A DNA stretch of 64,000 bases from Boswellia sacra (GCA_013180625.2 SNVD02009651.1:310001-374000); one strand, 5' to 3'; positions 49,071 through 60,060 are shown, numbered from the stretch's first letter. Numbers and translations are program-made. The notes: a model not told the origin generated them from the sequence alone.

Positions 49071-49723
49071 TATTTGAACCCCATTTTATCAACTAGAGGC
49101 TCTCTTCTCCACTTCAAATGAGGATTAAACGGTAGAAAAATTATTGCCAAAAGCAATCTTATATCATCAATTCATTTCTTTAGTGCAACTTAATTTCTCT
49201 TTCAAGAAATCATATTATTAAATCTTTAATTGCATTGCGTTCCAAATCTCAACCTCTAAGATTTAGCTTTTGTTTCAATGCAAAGGGTTAGTTTTGTTGT
49301 TCTTCCTCATCAATAGTTGATTTCTCGGCACTTGCAAGCTTCTCTCACATGAAATATTTATTTATATATCTCCTTTAGTGTTTATTATCATCCTCCATTC
49401 ATAAAGCACAGGAGAATTTCCCTTCATTTCTTATGCTAGACCCTCTATATTTAAAAATAAAAGTGCGTTTACCTCTGCAAATCATATTAAAAATAAAATT
49501 AGAAAAATATTTTTGTCAAATATTTGAAGTCATCTCTTTAAAAATTTCTTAAATTATCGTAGCATAAATGTTTGGATATATCCTTAATTAAAGAAATAGG
49601 TGTTGCAGTAACTTATGTGGAGGTTAATAAAGGTGGAGGAACGGGAGGCATGCATCCAACAGTTCATGCTTCATAGAAAAAAAGTACCAATTATTGAATA
49701 ATAAATTTTATATATTGTAATTT

Positions 49724-50270
49724 TGATGCAATGTGACTCAAGCCACTGCATCTCAACCAGCAACATGCTGCTGTTTTGCTGCTGTCTGCATGCTGTTTTG
49801 CTGCTGTCTGCATGCTGTTTTGCTGTTGTATGTCTGCTGTTTTTCTGCTGTCTGTCTGCAGCCGTCTTGCTGTCTATTTTTTGGTTGCTCTATTTACATT
49901 TATAGTCAGCCACCTAAAAAGGCTATTAATACTGATGTGCAGTAAATGTAGAAAAAGCAGGTCATGTAAGTTGTATAAAACTTGAAAAATAAAGCTGAGT
50001 GAAAAGAAGCAAAAACAGAGAGCTTAGAGTGGTTCTAAGCTGAGAGTGCAGTGAGGAGAGTGTGTAATCCAAATTCTCTCTAGTGCATTCATTTCTATCC
50101 CTCCCGTGGAGTAGATCATGGATCGAACCACGTAAATTTTGGTGTGTTCTTGTTTATGTTTCTGCACTTAAATTCAGTTTGTATGCTTGCAAGAGAGCAC
50201 AGAAAATTTCCAGATTTTCTGCTTCAAGGCAACCTACTCTAGCCACAAATTATCTCCAGATTTCTTCACA
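49724..50270 (+). repeat. 5' LTR of copia-B
   Basis: 547 bp, TG...CA. It contains a CTGCTGT/CTGCATG-rich stretch near 49768-49862, a TATAAAA box at 49974-49980 and AATAAA at 49988-49993, a plausible promoter and polyadenylation arrangement. Confidence 0.93.
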
Positions 50271-50272
50271 AC

Positions 50273-50284
50273 TAGTATCAGAGC
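50273..50284 (+). other. copia-B primer-binding site
   Basis: TAGTATCAGAGC follows the 5' LTR by two bases. It differs from the canonical plant TGGTATCAGAGC (initiator Met-tRNA) by one base. Confidence 0.8.
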
Positions 50285-50362
50285 TGAGGTTTAAAGATCT
50301 GAAGGTGGTTTGCCTCAAACAAATAAGGTTTCTTTGCTGAGAGAGAAGATCTTGAAGTTGTA

Positions 50363-53300
50363 ATGGCAAACCAGAAAATGGAGATAGAAAAATTTGATGG
50401 CAAGACAGATTTTAGTTTATGGAAAATGAAGATTCAAGCATTGCTTGGAAACATGGGGCTTGATGAAGCCTTGGAAGATGAAGAAAAAGTGCCTGAAGAT
50501 TCAACACCAGAAAAATGGGCTAAAGTTCAGAAGAATGCTAAGAACACAATCATTCTTAGCTTGGGAGATCAAGTTCTTCGGAAGGTGTCCAAAGAAACCA
50601 CAGCTGCATCAATTTGGAAGAAGCTTGAAGAAATCTATATGGTAAAGTCTCTACCTAATAGAATTTATTTAAAACAAAAATTCTATGGATTTAGGATGGA
50701 TGAATCTAAATCAGTAGATGAAAATATAGATGAATTTACCAAGATAAGTTTAGATCTTGAGAATGTAGGAGTGAAAGTAGAAGATGAAGATCAAGCTGTC
50801 ATTTTGTTAAACTCACTGCCTAAAACATATGACCAGCTTAGAGATACTTTGAAGTTTAGCAAGGATACTCTAAGTTTAGAAGGAGTTATTGCTGCAATTC
50901 ATTCAAAGGAATTAGATCTTAAGATTGAAGGAAAAAGTTCCAACTCTGGAGAAGGCCTTATTGCTAGAGGAAGAGCTGAAAAAAGAAACTTTAATGCTAA
51001 AGGTAGCCATGGTAGATCAAAATCTAAATCTAGAGGTAAATTCAGGTGCTTCCATTGTAACAAAGAGGGACATATCAGACGAAATTGTCCTGATAGGAAA
51101 GGTAGAAAGAAAAATGATGCAGCAAAAGATGAAGAGAGTGGCAATGCAGCTGTAGCTTCACAAGGATTTGATGATGCAGAGGTGTTAATGGTGACAGATT
51201 TAGAACAACATGGTGATTGGGTTCTAGACAGCGGTTGCACCTTTCACATGTGCCCAAATAAGTCATGGTTTTCCACCTACAAACCATTGAATGAAGGGAA
51301 GGTTCTCATGGGAAATAATGAAGCTTGCAATGTGGCTGGTATTGGAGAAATAAAATTGAAGCTTCATGATGGGATGACGAGGACATTAGCAAATGTAAGA
51401 CATGTTCCTAGCTTGAAAAGGAATCTAATATCAGTTGGCATGTTAGATTCTAATGGTTACATAGCTAGGGCTGAAAATGGTGTTCTAAAAATCCTAAAAG
51501 GAGCCATGGTTGTCATGAAAGGATACAAGAAGAATGGCATTTACATTCTAAATGGTGAAACAATTTCTGCAGCAGCTGCAATAGCATCAAAATTAGAGGT
51601 GAATGCAGCTAATTTATGGCACATGCGTCTTGGACATGTTAGCGAGAAAGGATTGAAGATTCTTGAAAAGCAAGGTGTCTTTGGAAAGCACAAACTACCG
51701 AAGCTGAAATTTTGTGAACAATGTGTTTTTGGAAAGAAAACTAGAGTGAAGTTTGCTGCAGCAGAGCACAACACCAAAGGCATCCTAGAATATGTCCATT
51801 CAGACCTATGGGGGCCAGCCAAGACTAAGTCACTAAGTGGTGCCAGGTATTTTCTCACTTTTCTTGATGATTTCAGTAGAAAAGTATGGATTTACATGCT
51901 GAAATCTAAGGATGAAACATTAGAAAAATTCAAACATTGGAAGATAATGGTAGAAAATCTAACCGGCAAGAAACTAAAATTTCTTAGAACTGATAATGGT
52001 CTTGAGTTTTGTGGGGAAGAAGTTACCAAATATTGTCAAGAACATGGTGTGGTTAGACATAGAACGGTAAAGGGTACTCCTCAACAAAATGGGTTAGCTG
52101 AAAGAATGAATAGAACCATTCTAGAGAGGGTTAGATGCATGCTGTTTAATGCTAAATTACCTGCAAGATTTTGGGCAGAGGCTGCTGCTACTGCTTGTTA
52201 TTTAATCAATAGGTGTCCTTCAACTGCAATAAAGTTGAAGACTCCTCAAGAAGTGTGGACTGGTAGAGTACCAAGTCTTGATCACTTGAAAGTGTTTGGA
52301 GCAACTGCCTATGCACACATTAGGCAAGAGAAGCTTCAACCAAGAGCACTCAAATGCTTGTTTCTTGGCTATCCTCCTGGAGTGAAAGGATACAAATTAT
52401 GGTGTCCTGAGCTTGGAAAAGCAATAATCAGCAGAGATGTGCTTTTCAAGGAAGAAGAAATTTTGGGATTAGATGAAAGTTCATGTCACAAGAGTAGTGT
52501 GTATGATAAATCTCAGCTTGCTGAATTTGAGTTTGAGATGAAGTCTCAAGATGTTGAGCTGAAAAATTCAGAAACTGAAGACGAGACACATGATAATGAT
52601 GTGGAGCATGGTGAAGGGCAGCAAGATATGCAAGAAACTCATCTTGATCAAGATGAAAATTCTGAAAATGGTGCAGAAGAGTTGCAAGACTATTTGCTTA
52701 GTAGAGATAGAGCTAGAAGAGAAATAAAAGCTCCTAAGAGGTTTGCTCAAGCTGATATTGTTGCCTATGCTTTACAAGTAGGAGAAGAACTTGAGCAAGA
52801 ACCCACAAATTACATTGATGCTGTGACGGGAAAGAATTCAAAGCATTGGATAGCTGCAATGAGGGAAGAAATGAGTTCTTTGGTAAAAAATCAGACCTGG
52901 GAATTAATTCCAAAGCCAAAAGGAATTAAAGTGATAGGTTGCAAATGGATTTTTAAGAAAAAATCTGGTATAGATGGAGTACAACCTGAAAAATTCAAAG
53001 CTAGACTTGTAGCTAAGGGATATTCTCAAGTGGAGGGTATTGATTATCAAGAAATATATTCTCCGGTGGTGAGATATACATCCATTCGTCTTCTATTGGC
53101 AATGGCAGCTCAAGAAGACCTGGAAATAGAACAAATGGATGTAAAAACGACTTTCTTGCATGGAAACATTGAAGAAAAAATTCTGATGCAGCAACCTGAA
53201 GGCTTTGAAGTTAAAGGCAAGGAAAATCATGTGTGTTTGCTGAAAAAATCACTCTATGGGCTTAAACAAGCCCCTAGACAATGGTATAAAAGGTTTGATA

Positions 53301-54298
53301 GTTACATGATTGCAAATGGACTAAAGAGAAGTCAATTTGATAATTGTGTGTACTATCAAAAATTCTGCAGTGGTGATTATCTCTATCTGTTGTTATATGT
53401 TGATGACATGTTGTTGATAGGAAAGAATAAGCAAAGTATCAACAAGTTGAAGCATTTACTAAAATATGAGTTTGATATGAAGGACATGGGAGCTGCAAAG
53501 AAGATTCTTGGCATGCAGATAATTCGGGACAGATCCAAGAATAAATTATGGTTGAGTCAGAAAGATTACATAGAAAAATTGCTAGTCAAGTTCAACATGA
53601 ACAAAGCAAAGATGGTTTCCACTCCTATGGGTGAACAAATCAAAATTTCAGCAGAAGATTGTCCCAAAACAGAAAAGGAGAAGGAGGAAATGGCTTCTAT
53701 ACCATATGCAAGCTTAGTTGGATCTTTAATGTATGCAATGGTTTGCACTAGACCTGACCTTGCATATTCAGTAAGCATGGTTAGTAGATATATGAGTAAT
53801 CCTGGAAGAATTCATTGGCATGCTGCCAAGTGGATACTAAGATATCTAAGAGGTTCAACTTCTCTTGGATTATGTTATGGAAAAGGTCATGATTCAGGTG
53901 GAGTTTTGGAAGGATTTGTAGACTCAGATTATGCTGGAGACAAGGATAATAGGAGATCAATCACAGGTTATGTGTTCACAATTTGGGGAAAAGCAATTAG
54001 TTGGAGAGCAGGGCTGCAAAGCATGGTTACTCTTTCAACAACTGAAGCTGAATATATTGCAGCTACAGAGGCAGTCAAAGAAGGTTTGTGGCTTAAAGGA
54101 CTAATTATGGAGTTAGGTGTTGATCAAGACAGTTTTATACTCCATTGTGATAATCAAAGTACCATCCATTTGATCAAGAATCGAGTTCATCATGGTAGAG
54201 CAAAGCACATAGATGTCAATATATCACTTTGTAAAAGAAATTGGAGAAAAAGGAATCGTTGCAATGAAGAAAATACCTACTGCAAGAAACCCAGCTGA
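50363..54298 (+). CDS. copia-B gag-pol polyprotein
   Basis: One open frame of 1311 codons. Gag (UBN2 type) covers about residues 1-200. A CCHC knuckle CFHCNKEGHIRRNC is near 230, the protease with D-S-G (WVLDSGCTFHM) near 286, and the GAG-pre-integrase HHCC region (LWHMRLGHVSEKG) near 415. The integrase core has HSDLWG, RTDNG and TPQQNGLAERMNR. RT has KWIFKKK, the DVKTTFLHG block and the YVDD active site (LLLYVDDMLLIG). RNase H has DSDYAGD and STTEAEY. An extra base near 54219 shifts the frame after KHIDV, replacing the last part of RNase H. The expected tail (IPTARNPADMLTKPLP) continues in the next frame to a stop at 54371. All catalytic motifs precede the shift. Confidence 0.95.
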   Translation: MANQKMEIEKFDGKTDFSLWKMKIQALLGNMGLDEALEDEEKVPEDSTPEKWAKVQKNAKNTIILSLGDQVLRKVSKETTAASIWKKLEEIYMVKSLPNRIYLKQKFYGFRMDESKSVDENIDEFTKISLDLENVGVKVEDEDQAVILLNSLPKTYDQLRDTLKFSKDTLSLEGVIAAIHSKELDLKIEGKSSNSGEGLIARGRAEKRNFNAKGSHGRSKSKSRGKFRCFHCNKEGHIRRNCPDRKGRKKNDAAKDEESGNAAVASQGFDDAEVLMVTDLEQHGDWVLDSGCTFHMCPNKSWFSTYKPLNEGKVLMGNNEACNVAGIGEIKLKLHDGMTRTLANVRHVPSLKRNLISVGMLDSNGYIARAENGVLKILKGAMVVMKGYKKNGIYILNGETISAAAAIASKLEVNAANLWHMRLGHVSEKGLKILEKQGVFGKHKLPKLKFCEQCVFGKKTRVKFAAAEHNTKGILEYVHSDLWGPAKTKSLSGARYFLTFLDDFSRKVWIYMLKSKDETLEKFKHWKIMVENLTGKKLKFLRTDNGLEFCGEEVTKYCQEHGVVRHRTVKGTPQQNGLAERMNRTILERVRCMLFNAKLPARFWAEAAATACYLINRCPSTAIKLKTPQEVWTGRVPSLDHLKVFGATAYAHIRQEKLQPRALKCLFLGYPPGVKGYKLWCPELGKAIISRDVLFKEEEILGLDESSCHKSSVYDKSQLAEFEFEMKSQDVELKNSETEDETHDNDVEHGEGQQDMQETHLDQDENSENGAEELQDYLLSRDRARREIKAPKRFAQADIVAYALQVGEELEQEPTNYIDAVTGKNSKHWIAAMREEMSSLVKNQTWELIPKPKGIKVIGCKWIFKKKSGIDGVQPEKFKARLVAKGYSQVEGIDYQEIYSPVVRYTSIRLLLAMAAQEDLEIEQMDVKTTFLHGNIEEKILMQQPEGFEVKGKENHVCLLKKSLYGLKQAPRQWYKRFDSYMIANGLKRSQFDNCVYYQKFCSGDYLYLLLYVDDMLLIGKNKQSINKLKHLLKYEFDMKDMGAAKKILGMQIIRDRSKNKLWLSQKDYIEKLLVKFNMNKAKMVSTPMGEQIKISAEDCPKTEKEKEEMASIPYASLVGSLMYAMVCTRPDLAYSVSMVSRYMSNPGRIHWHAAKWILRYLRGSTSLGLCYGKGHDSGGVLEGFVDSDYAGDKDNRRSITGYVFTIWGKAISWRAGLQSMVTLSTTEAEYIAATEAVKEGLWLKGLIMELGVDQDSFILHCDNQSTIHLIKNRVHHGRAKHIDVNISLCKRNWRKRNRCNEENTYCKKPS

Positions 54299-54408
54299 CA
54301 TGTTAACCAAACCTCTCCCAACAGAAAAATTCAGGCTCTGTTTGAGCCTAATTGGAGTCACCAAGGTGTAATTGAAGAATTGGAGGGAGAATGCACTGAT
54401 CTTGAGTC

Positions 54409-54420
54409 AAGGTGGAGAAT
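54409..54420 (+). other. copia-B polypurine tract
   Basis: AAGGTGGAGAAT lies directly before the 3' LTR, in the position where plus-strand DNA synthesis is primed. Confidence 0.75.
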
Positions 54421-54978
54421 TGATGCAATGTGACTCAAGCTACTGCATCTCAACCAGCAACATGCTGCTGTTTTGCTGCTGTCTGCATGCTGTTTTGCTG
54501 ATGTCTGCATGCTGTTTTACTGCTGTTTTGCTGCTGTATGTCTGCTGTTTTTCTGTTGTCTGTCTGCAGCCGTCTTGCTGTCTATTTTTTGGTTGCTGTA
54601 TTTACATTTATAGTCAGTCACCTAAAAAGGCTATTAATACTGATGTGCAGTAAATGTAGAAAAAGCAGGTCATGTAAGTTGTATAAAACTTGAAAAATAA
54701 AGCTGAGTGAAAAGAAGCAAAAATAGAGAGCTTAGAGTGGTTCTAAGCTGAGAGTGCAGTGAGGAGAGTGTGTAATCCAAATTCTCTCTAGTGCATTCAT
54801 TTCTATCCCTCCCGTGGAGTAGATCATGGATCGAACCACGTAAATTTTGGTGTGTTCTTGTTTATGTTTCTGCACTTAAATTCAGTTTGTATGCTTGCAA
54901 GAGAGCACAGAAAATTTCCAGATTTTCTGCTTCAAGGCAACCTACTCTAGCCACAAATTATCTCCAGATTTCTTCACA
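54421..54978 (+). repeat. 3' LTR of copia-B
   Basis: 558 bp, same ends as the 5' LTR. Net eleven bases longer owing to changes in the CTG-rich stretch; only scattered substitutions elsewhere. Confidence 0.93.
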
Positions 54979-54983
54979 AATTT

Positions 54984-55993
54984 TCTGCTTGTTAAATAAG
55001 GAGAAGGAGATGTGAACATTTAAGATATAATAGTGTGACTCGAATAGAACCACTCTCGGGTGTTTTTTGTTTTGTTTGTTTTTTTTTATTTGCATTTGCA
55101 TAGATCTCAATTTGATTAAAATAAAAATGGGTTTGAAAAAGAAAAACATATGAAACTATTAATTTGACACATATGCTCTTACTAAGTAGTATATATGTTT
55201 TATATTATATTTTACACATTATAGAAACATTTACAACTAATAAAAATTGAAAACTTAAAATGAACTTATTTAAGTGTCACAAAAAAATTGTATATTTTAA
55301 TTTATTTATTTTATAATTATTGTGAAAAAATAAAAACAAAAAATATTTTAAGGAAATAATAAAATAAGAAATATTTAAAACTTTTATGGTATATTGCAGA
55401 ATAAATTAAAATTAATCATTCATAATTTATTTTATTCAAAAGTTTTTAACATTTTTCATTTAGATAAATTTATCTAAGAGCATACTTCAATCCAATACAA
55501 AAAAAAAATTGTAAATGAATATAAAAATTTTTTACATTTAGATACTTCAAACGTAAAAAATATTGTAAATACATATATAAAAATTGTAAACGAACATATA
55601 AAAGTTGTAAAATAATACAAAAAATCGTAAAAATTGTAATTAGATAAAAAGGTAGTAAATATACATATGAAACTTGTATATGTTAATTATACAATTTTTT
55701 AAAATCATTTACAAATTTTATATATTTATTTATGACCTTTATATAAATTTTTACTATTTTATTGTGCCTTGAGACCAATACTGTAGAATAACCCTAGATT
55801 AACTTAATTAGTTTCAAACTAAATGATGGCCTGAATTATTCTTTTGTTTTAACATTATAATGCGCACAGATATGATCGTAGTAACAAGTTGGTCACTTCA
55901 ATTGACAGCGCATGCTGGCCTTCACACATGAAGAAATGTCTACGAACTTAACCAACATTACTTTAAATTAATTACTTTAGATATCATAACGCA
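54984..55993. other. AT-rich intergenic, no feature seen
   Basis: Very AT-rich. TTGTAAA and ATAAAAATT motifs recur near 55500-55660 without forming a clean repeat. No open frame. Confidence 0.55.
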
Positions 55994-57142
55994 TTAATTC
56001 TCTTGAATAAACATACAAATTTCATCAAATGGGATCGGGCTGACGAGCACAGAAGCAATTCCATCTTTCACCTTGTAAGATTTGCTATAACAATCGTCAT
56101 CATGTATAGAACAACTATGGTCCTCGAAAAGTTGAGAATGTGCTCAAGGAAGGGCATTGGAACCGCTGTTGGTTTCAGAAACTCTTTATTAATATCTTTT
56201 AATGCATTAGAAATATTTCCTTTGCGCAACAATCTGATTGCTTCTTCTTCGGAAACTCTATGCTTCTTCATGTAGCAGTCCACAGCCGTGGCAACATGTT
56301 TTCTCTTTCGCTCCAACTGCAAATATAGATATGCATAATTGAGAAAATTTTGATTTTGCTGAATGAAATTTTAGACTAATTTATAATCTTTCCCTTCTAA
56401 ATTAGATTCTTATCCTCTGTCCTTCCTAGAATTTTGTTCGTCATTTTTTATCTTACTAAACCTCTGAGTCAACATTTAACTCAACTCTTCCTTTATTTAT
56501 TATATTATATATTAAGTGCAAGTTGGAAAGTTTTAAGTGCAACTTGCACTGATTAATATATATATATATATATATTTTATAATATATAAATAATCATATA
56601 TCAATATAAAATGTATACCTCTCTGGTTGCCATATCATCCATGAGTCTGGCAATAACTGTTGAAGCTACAAGAATCTTAGGGTAATTGGAGATCCATTCA
56701 AAGGCCTGCTAATTGCCGACCTCTCCCATGCCAAGGAAAGAAGTTGTTGCCAGCAAGTGATACGTAGTAGTAACTAGTGAAATCTTCATATACTCCTCCA
56801 CTGGTGGAACTTTGTCTTGATTGCACCACTTGGCTTCAACAAAGTAACCCTGGACTAGTCTCTTCATCTGGTACATATATAAATATATTCAATGCAAGAG
56901 TGACTAAGTAATTATCAGGTTAAAGGTAATGTACGTATAAATGGATTACCTATTCTATTGCATAATTCATACAATATGATCTTCCGTCCTTAGACATCTC
57001 CTCCTCAACTTCACAGTAAACTTCTACTAGAGCCTCATAAATCAGTTTCATGTATTCTGGAAGAAGATCTTTGGTGCTGATGTCCCATCTAAAAATCAAG
57101 TGAAGACAATACTCCTTATAATTAAGCCAAATTGGGAGAAAT

Positions 57143-57182
<40 letters not shown>
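57143..57182. repeat. (GA)n microsatellite
   Basis: A pure GA/AG dinucleotide run of about 40 bases in intron 4 of TPS copy D, next to exon 5. Confidence 0.9.
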
Positions 57183-57187
<5 letters not shown>

Positions 57188-57338
57188 ATATTAAAGAGCT
57201 GAAAGGTACTACTGAACAGTATTTTTCGGTATTTTTCTTAAACCTGACCGATTAGTAGCGTAGGTAAGTAGTTCATGTTCTTCAAGGGTGCCATAGACAT
57301 TGTACGTCTCATCTAAAATGGACACCATAGATACTACT

Positions 57339-57741
57339 TGAAAGAAAAGATACAAAAACAAAGATTCTTTTATTTGTTTTCTTTGTGTGTTAATGGAACT
57401 GAGTACACATCTCTTTTATATAGTTCAAAATCATGTGAAAACTATTTTCCTAAATCTTCTGTAACTGTCCTAGAAATCCGGTAACAAACTATGCAAAACA
57501 TGCATGCTTTGGAGCTAAGCACAGGTGAGTGACGCGGGCTGGTGTACAGGTGAGGGACTCGGGCTTTACGTAAACTTCATATGCTGCATGTGAAGGACAA
57601 GGGTTATGCTACAATGAAACACGAACCACCTCAGCTAAGTTACATCATGTTGCTGTTGCTTTATGTGCTGCATGTGAAGGACGTGAGTTATGCTACAATG
57701 GAACCCGAACCTCCTTAGCTAAGTTACATCATCTTGGCTAT
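57339..57741 (-). mobile_element. LTR-like insertion (probable solo copia LTR) in exon 4 of TPS copy D
   Basis: Relative to copies B and C, about 400 bp are inserted between the DNA around the DDxYD region and the upstream half of exon 4. CTACT flanks both sides (57334-57338 and 57742-57746). On the minus strand the insert contains TGATGTAACTTAGC near its start, a CTATATAAAAGAG box near 57415 and ends TATCTTTTCTTTCA, so it resembles an LTR. About ten bases lie outside the TG start. An internal near-repeat GCTGCATGTGAAGGAC occurs twice. No coding. Confidence 0.55.
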
Positions 57742-58441
57742 CTACTTCGGTAAGGATCCTTCTTCCTAAAGTGTATTGGGGCCTGACGTGCACTCCCACC
57801 ATCCAGACATAAAGTTCTACCATTCTATCTCTTGCATATGGCAGCTTCGTGGCAAGGTCTAAATTTTTCCACCACCTGCGACGTTGAGTCAGTTTCGGTA
57901 ATAAACAACTTTCCATCAATTTAAGAGTTATATCTTTTGGCCAAACTTTCTACTAGCTAAAATAATTCTTTTAAGCTGAATTCGCTGACAAATCAGAATA
58001 TGAATACTTGAACTCACTCGGTGAGGCTGCTTAGCTCCTTTTGGTGCTGCGCTTGTCCCATGTTAAAATCTAGTTTTGCAAACTTCAGTAGTTTTTTACT
58101 CTCTGGACTGTCTATCGAGTAAAATTCGATGAAATGCCTCGTCTCCAACCTTGGTAAGCCTTTACGGAAGGGCCTGTTCAAGGCGTGAGTTATATGTTGT
58201 GCAACATGAGGACTTGAGTAACCCTTGACTTGCTGTAAGATGCAGTGAAATCTACAGCTTCATCCAGGACATCTTCTCCACGTATGCCAAGATGTGCAGC
58301 CTCACACAGACTTAGCATGCCCGTTACATCATTAATAAGGAGGATTTGAACTTTCCATCTTCATCTTTGAATTTGCCAAATATTTCTGCTTTACAATAAA
58401 ACACTTGATGAAAATTAATATATACATTCGGGAGCATTAGT

Positions 58442-58636
58442 TGTTGTACCCCATGGAGTCCCCATTTGGATAGTCCTCATTTAGAGTCCCATATTAATTG
58501 GTTAAGGGAAGGTCATGGAGCTTATATATGGGAGGAGTTCCTCCACCTAATAGACTAGTCTTTTGGGCTGAATACTTACTCCATATATGATAGTCAATTT
58601 GTTGAATTGTTGTGTGCGTAATGCGGAAGCGTAACA
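58442..58636 (+). repeat. 5' LTR of the TRIM
   Basis: 195 bp with TG...CA ends. It differs from the 3' copy by scattered substitutions and a short extra segment (GGAGCTTATATATGGGAGGA region). Confidence 0.88.
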
Positions 58637-58795
58637 AATGGTATCAGAGCTTACCCAAGACAGCAATGTGAACTCATTTGGTTCGGGCAAGGATGGTGCC
58701 ATTGTCCACCGAGACCTTGTCTTTGTAGAGGATTATCATTGGTTCAGACAAGGATGGCGTCGCCACCTGCCGGGGCCTTGTCTGAGAAGGGGGAT

Positions 58796-58971
58796 TGTTG
58801 TACCCATGGAGTCCCCATTTGGATAGTCCTCATTTGAAGTCCCACATTGATTGGTTAAGGGAAGGTCATAGCATCTATCTAATGGACTAGCCTTTTGGGC
58901 TAGATACTTACTCCATATATGGTGACCCATTTGTTCAATTGCATGTTGTTGCATAGTGCAGAAGCGTAACA
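58796..58971 (+). repeat. 3' LTR of the TRIM
   Basis: 176 bp. Shorter than the 5' LTR because the segment around TATATATGGGAGGAGTTCC is missing. Confidence 0.88.
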
Positions 58972-59386
58972 TTAGTGAATTTCAGGCGCCATCATATCTA
59001 TATATAAGGGATAACACACACACCACATGGAACATTGTATCCTTGTTGTCTAATTAACCGAAATCTGAGAGCAGTAGTGTTCAAATTGTTGATATCATTG
59101 CAATCATCTTGATATAGCTTCTCTAGATCATCCTCTATCTCATTCTCAAAATAAGGCTACATGATAATTTTGATGATAACAATACACATTGATTCATTGA
59201 GATTTTCTAACATGTTTATTTATTTGCAAGAGTAAGATCATTGAAATAATTGTAAAATCACGAAGAGGCTTATTAAAATGAAGTGTTGAAGCTAAGGAGA
59301 AGACTACATGTTAAAGGCACCAAAGTTTAAGAACAAGGATTGACTCAAGGAATATGACACATGAGCAATATTCAATCAATTGGTCA

Positions 59387-60060
59387 TATCTATCTCTATA
59401 AACCTCTAAATGATGTGATTCTTAAGCGTTTGGAAAGCTTACTTAATTTATAACATTTCATATGTTTTAAAGAAATTCAAATTTCAAGTGAAAGGTTGCC
59501 CAAATCATCATGCAATTTGAAAGACAAATGGAAGCAGCTGACATGAGCACCGAATACTCTTTTGGACATATCTTGAGCTAGAAATATCAAAATTACTTGA
59601 TTCTTATGGCATTAGAAATAGGACTTAATGAGGCACATTTCATATGTTTTAATGAAATTCAAATTTCAAATGGAAAGCTGACATAATTGATATGCAATTC
59701 GGTAGACTGACACAGAAAAGAAAAATCAACTCATATGAGCACTGAATAATGTTTTATCCATATCTTGAGCTAGAGATATCCAAATGACTTGATTCTTATG
59801 GAATTGGAAAGATGATTCAATGGATAACATTTCATATTCTTTGAATAAATTCAAATTGCAAATGGAAGGCTAACATAATATATATACAATTCAGTGGACT
59901 GACACAAGGAAGAAATATTAAGTCACATGAGCACCAAATGGTGTTTTGGCCATATCTTGAGCTACAGTTATCCAAATGACTTGGTTCTTGATGCATTGGA
60001 AAGATTATTCAATTGTACAAATCTTTTATGTTTTGCAGATTTTCAAATTTCAAACGAAAT
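59387..60060 (+). repeat. four tandem repeats of about 185-190 bp in the LTR
   Basis: Each unit starts near CATATCTTGAGCTAGA and includes ATTTCATATGTTTTAAAGAA then TTCAAATTTCAAATGGAAAG and GACTGACACA. Starts lie near 59387, 59568, 59760 and 59949. The last unit is partly degenerate. Confidence 0.85.

Larger units (their letters stand above)
49724..54978 (+). mobile_element. complete Ty1-copia LTR retrotransposon (copia-B)
   Basis: Two near-identical LTRs (547 and 558 bp) flank a 3.9-kb gag-pol. Both begin TGATGCAATGTGACTCAAG and end TTTCTTCACA. A perfect five-base duplication AATTT (49719-49723 and 54979-54983) marks the insertion. Primer-binding site, gag-pol and polypurine tract are all present. 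The LTRs differ mainly by small changes in CTG-rich repeats, so the insertion is recent. The only clear coding lesion is a late frameshift. The domain order and sequence fit the Tork-like branch of copia; this is inference. Confidence 0.95.
58442..58971 (+). mobile_element. complete TRIM element in intron 2 of TPS copy D
   Basis: Two LTRs (58442-58636 and 58796-58971) share the start TGTTGTACCC, the internal segment GGAGTCCCCATTTGGATAGT and the end GCGTAACA. A TGGTATCAGAGC primer site (58639-58650) follows the first, and a polypurine tract GAGAAGGGGGA precedes the second. A perfect TTAGT duplication (58437-58441 and 58972-58976) flanks it, and TPS copy C shows the empty site (GAGCATTGGTGAATTTC). 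Only about 160 bp separate the LTRs, so it codes for nothing and needs helper enzymes: a terminal-repeat retrotransposon in miniature. Confidence 0.93.
55994..59158 (-). pseudogene. terpene synthase pseudogene, exons 2-7 (TPS copy D)
   Basis: Minus-strand exons 7 (about 56316-55994), 6, 5, 4, 3 and part of 2 are recognisable. Exon 7 reads RKRKHVATAVDCYMKKHRVS, EEEAIRLLRKG and PTAVPMPFLEHILNFSR, then loses frame by one base before DDDCYSKSYKVKDG. Exon 4 is split by an LTR-like insert and intron 2 holds a TRIM element. Exon 3 has small deletions. Exon 2 is cut off at about 59158 by the next retroelement, and exon 1 is gone. It is more diverged from copy C than copy B is, so it is an older paralogue. 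Its C terminus would run longer than copy C (about ten residues beyond PIP). Confidence 0.85.

Noticed and set aside
49723..49985. Cys/Leu-rich small open frames with repeated CCF/AVCMLF-like residues
   Set aside because: They are translations of the CTGCTGT-rich repeat inside the copia-B LTR and recur in the 3' LTR; not a gene.
50899..53778. Several antisense frames of 60-113 codons within copia-B
   Set aside because: All overlap the 1311-codon gag-pol with its conserved motifs; antisense shadows.
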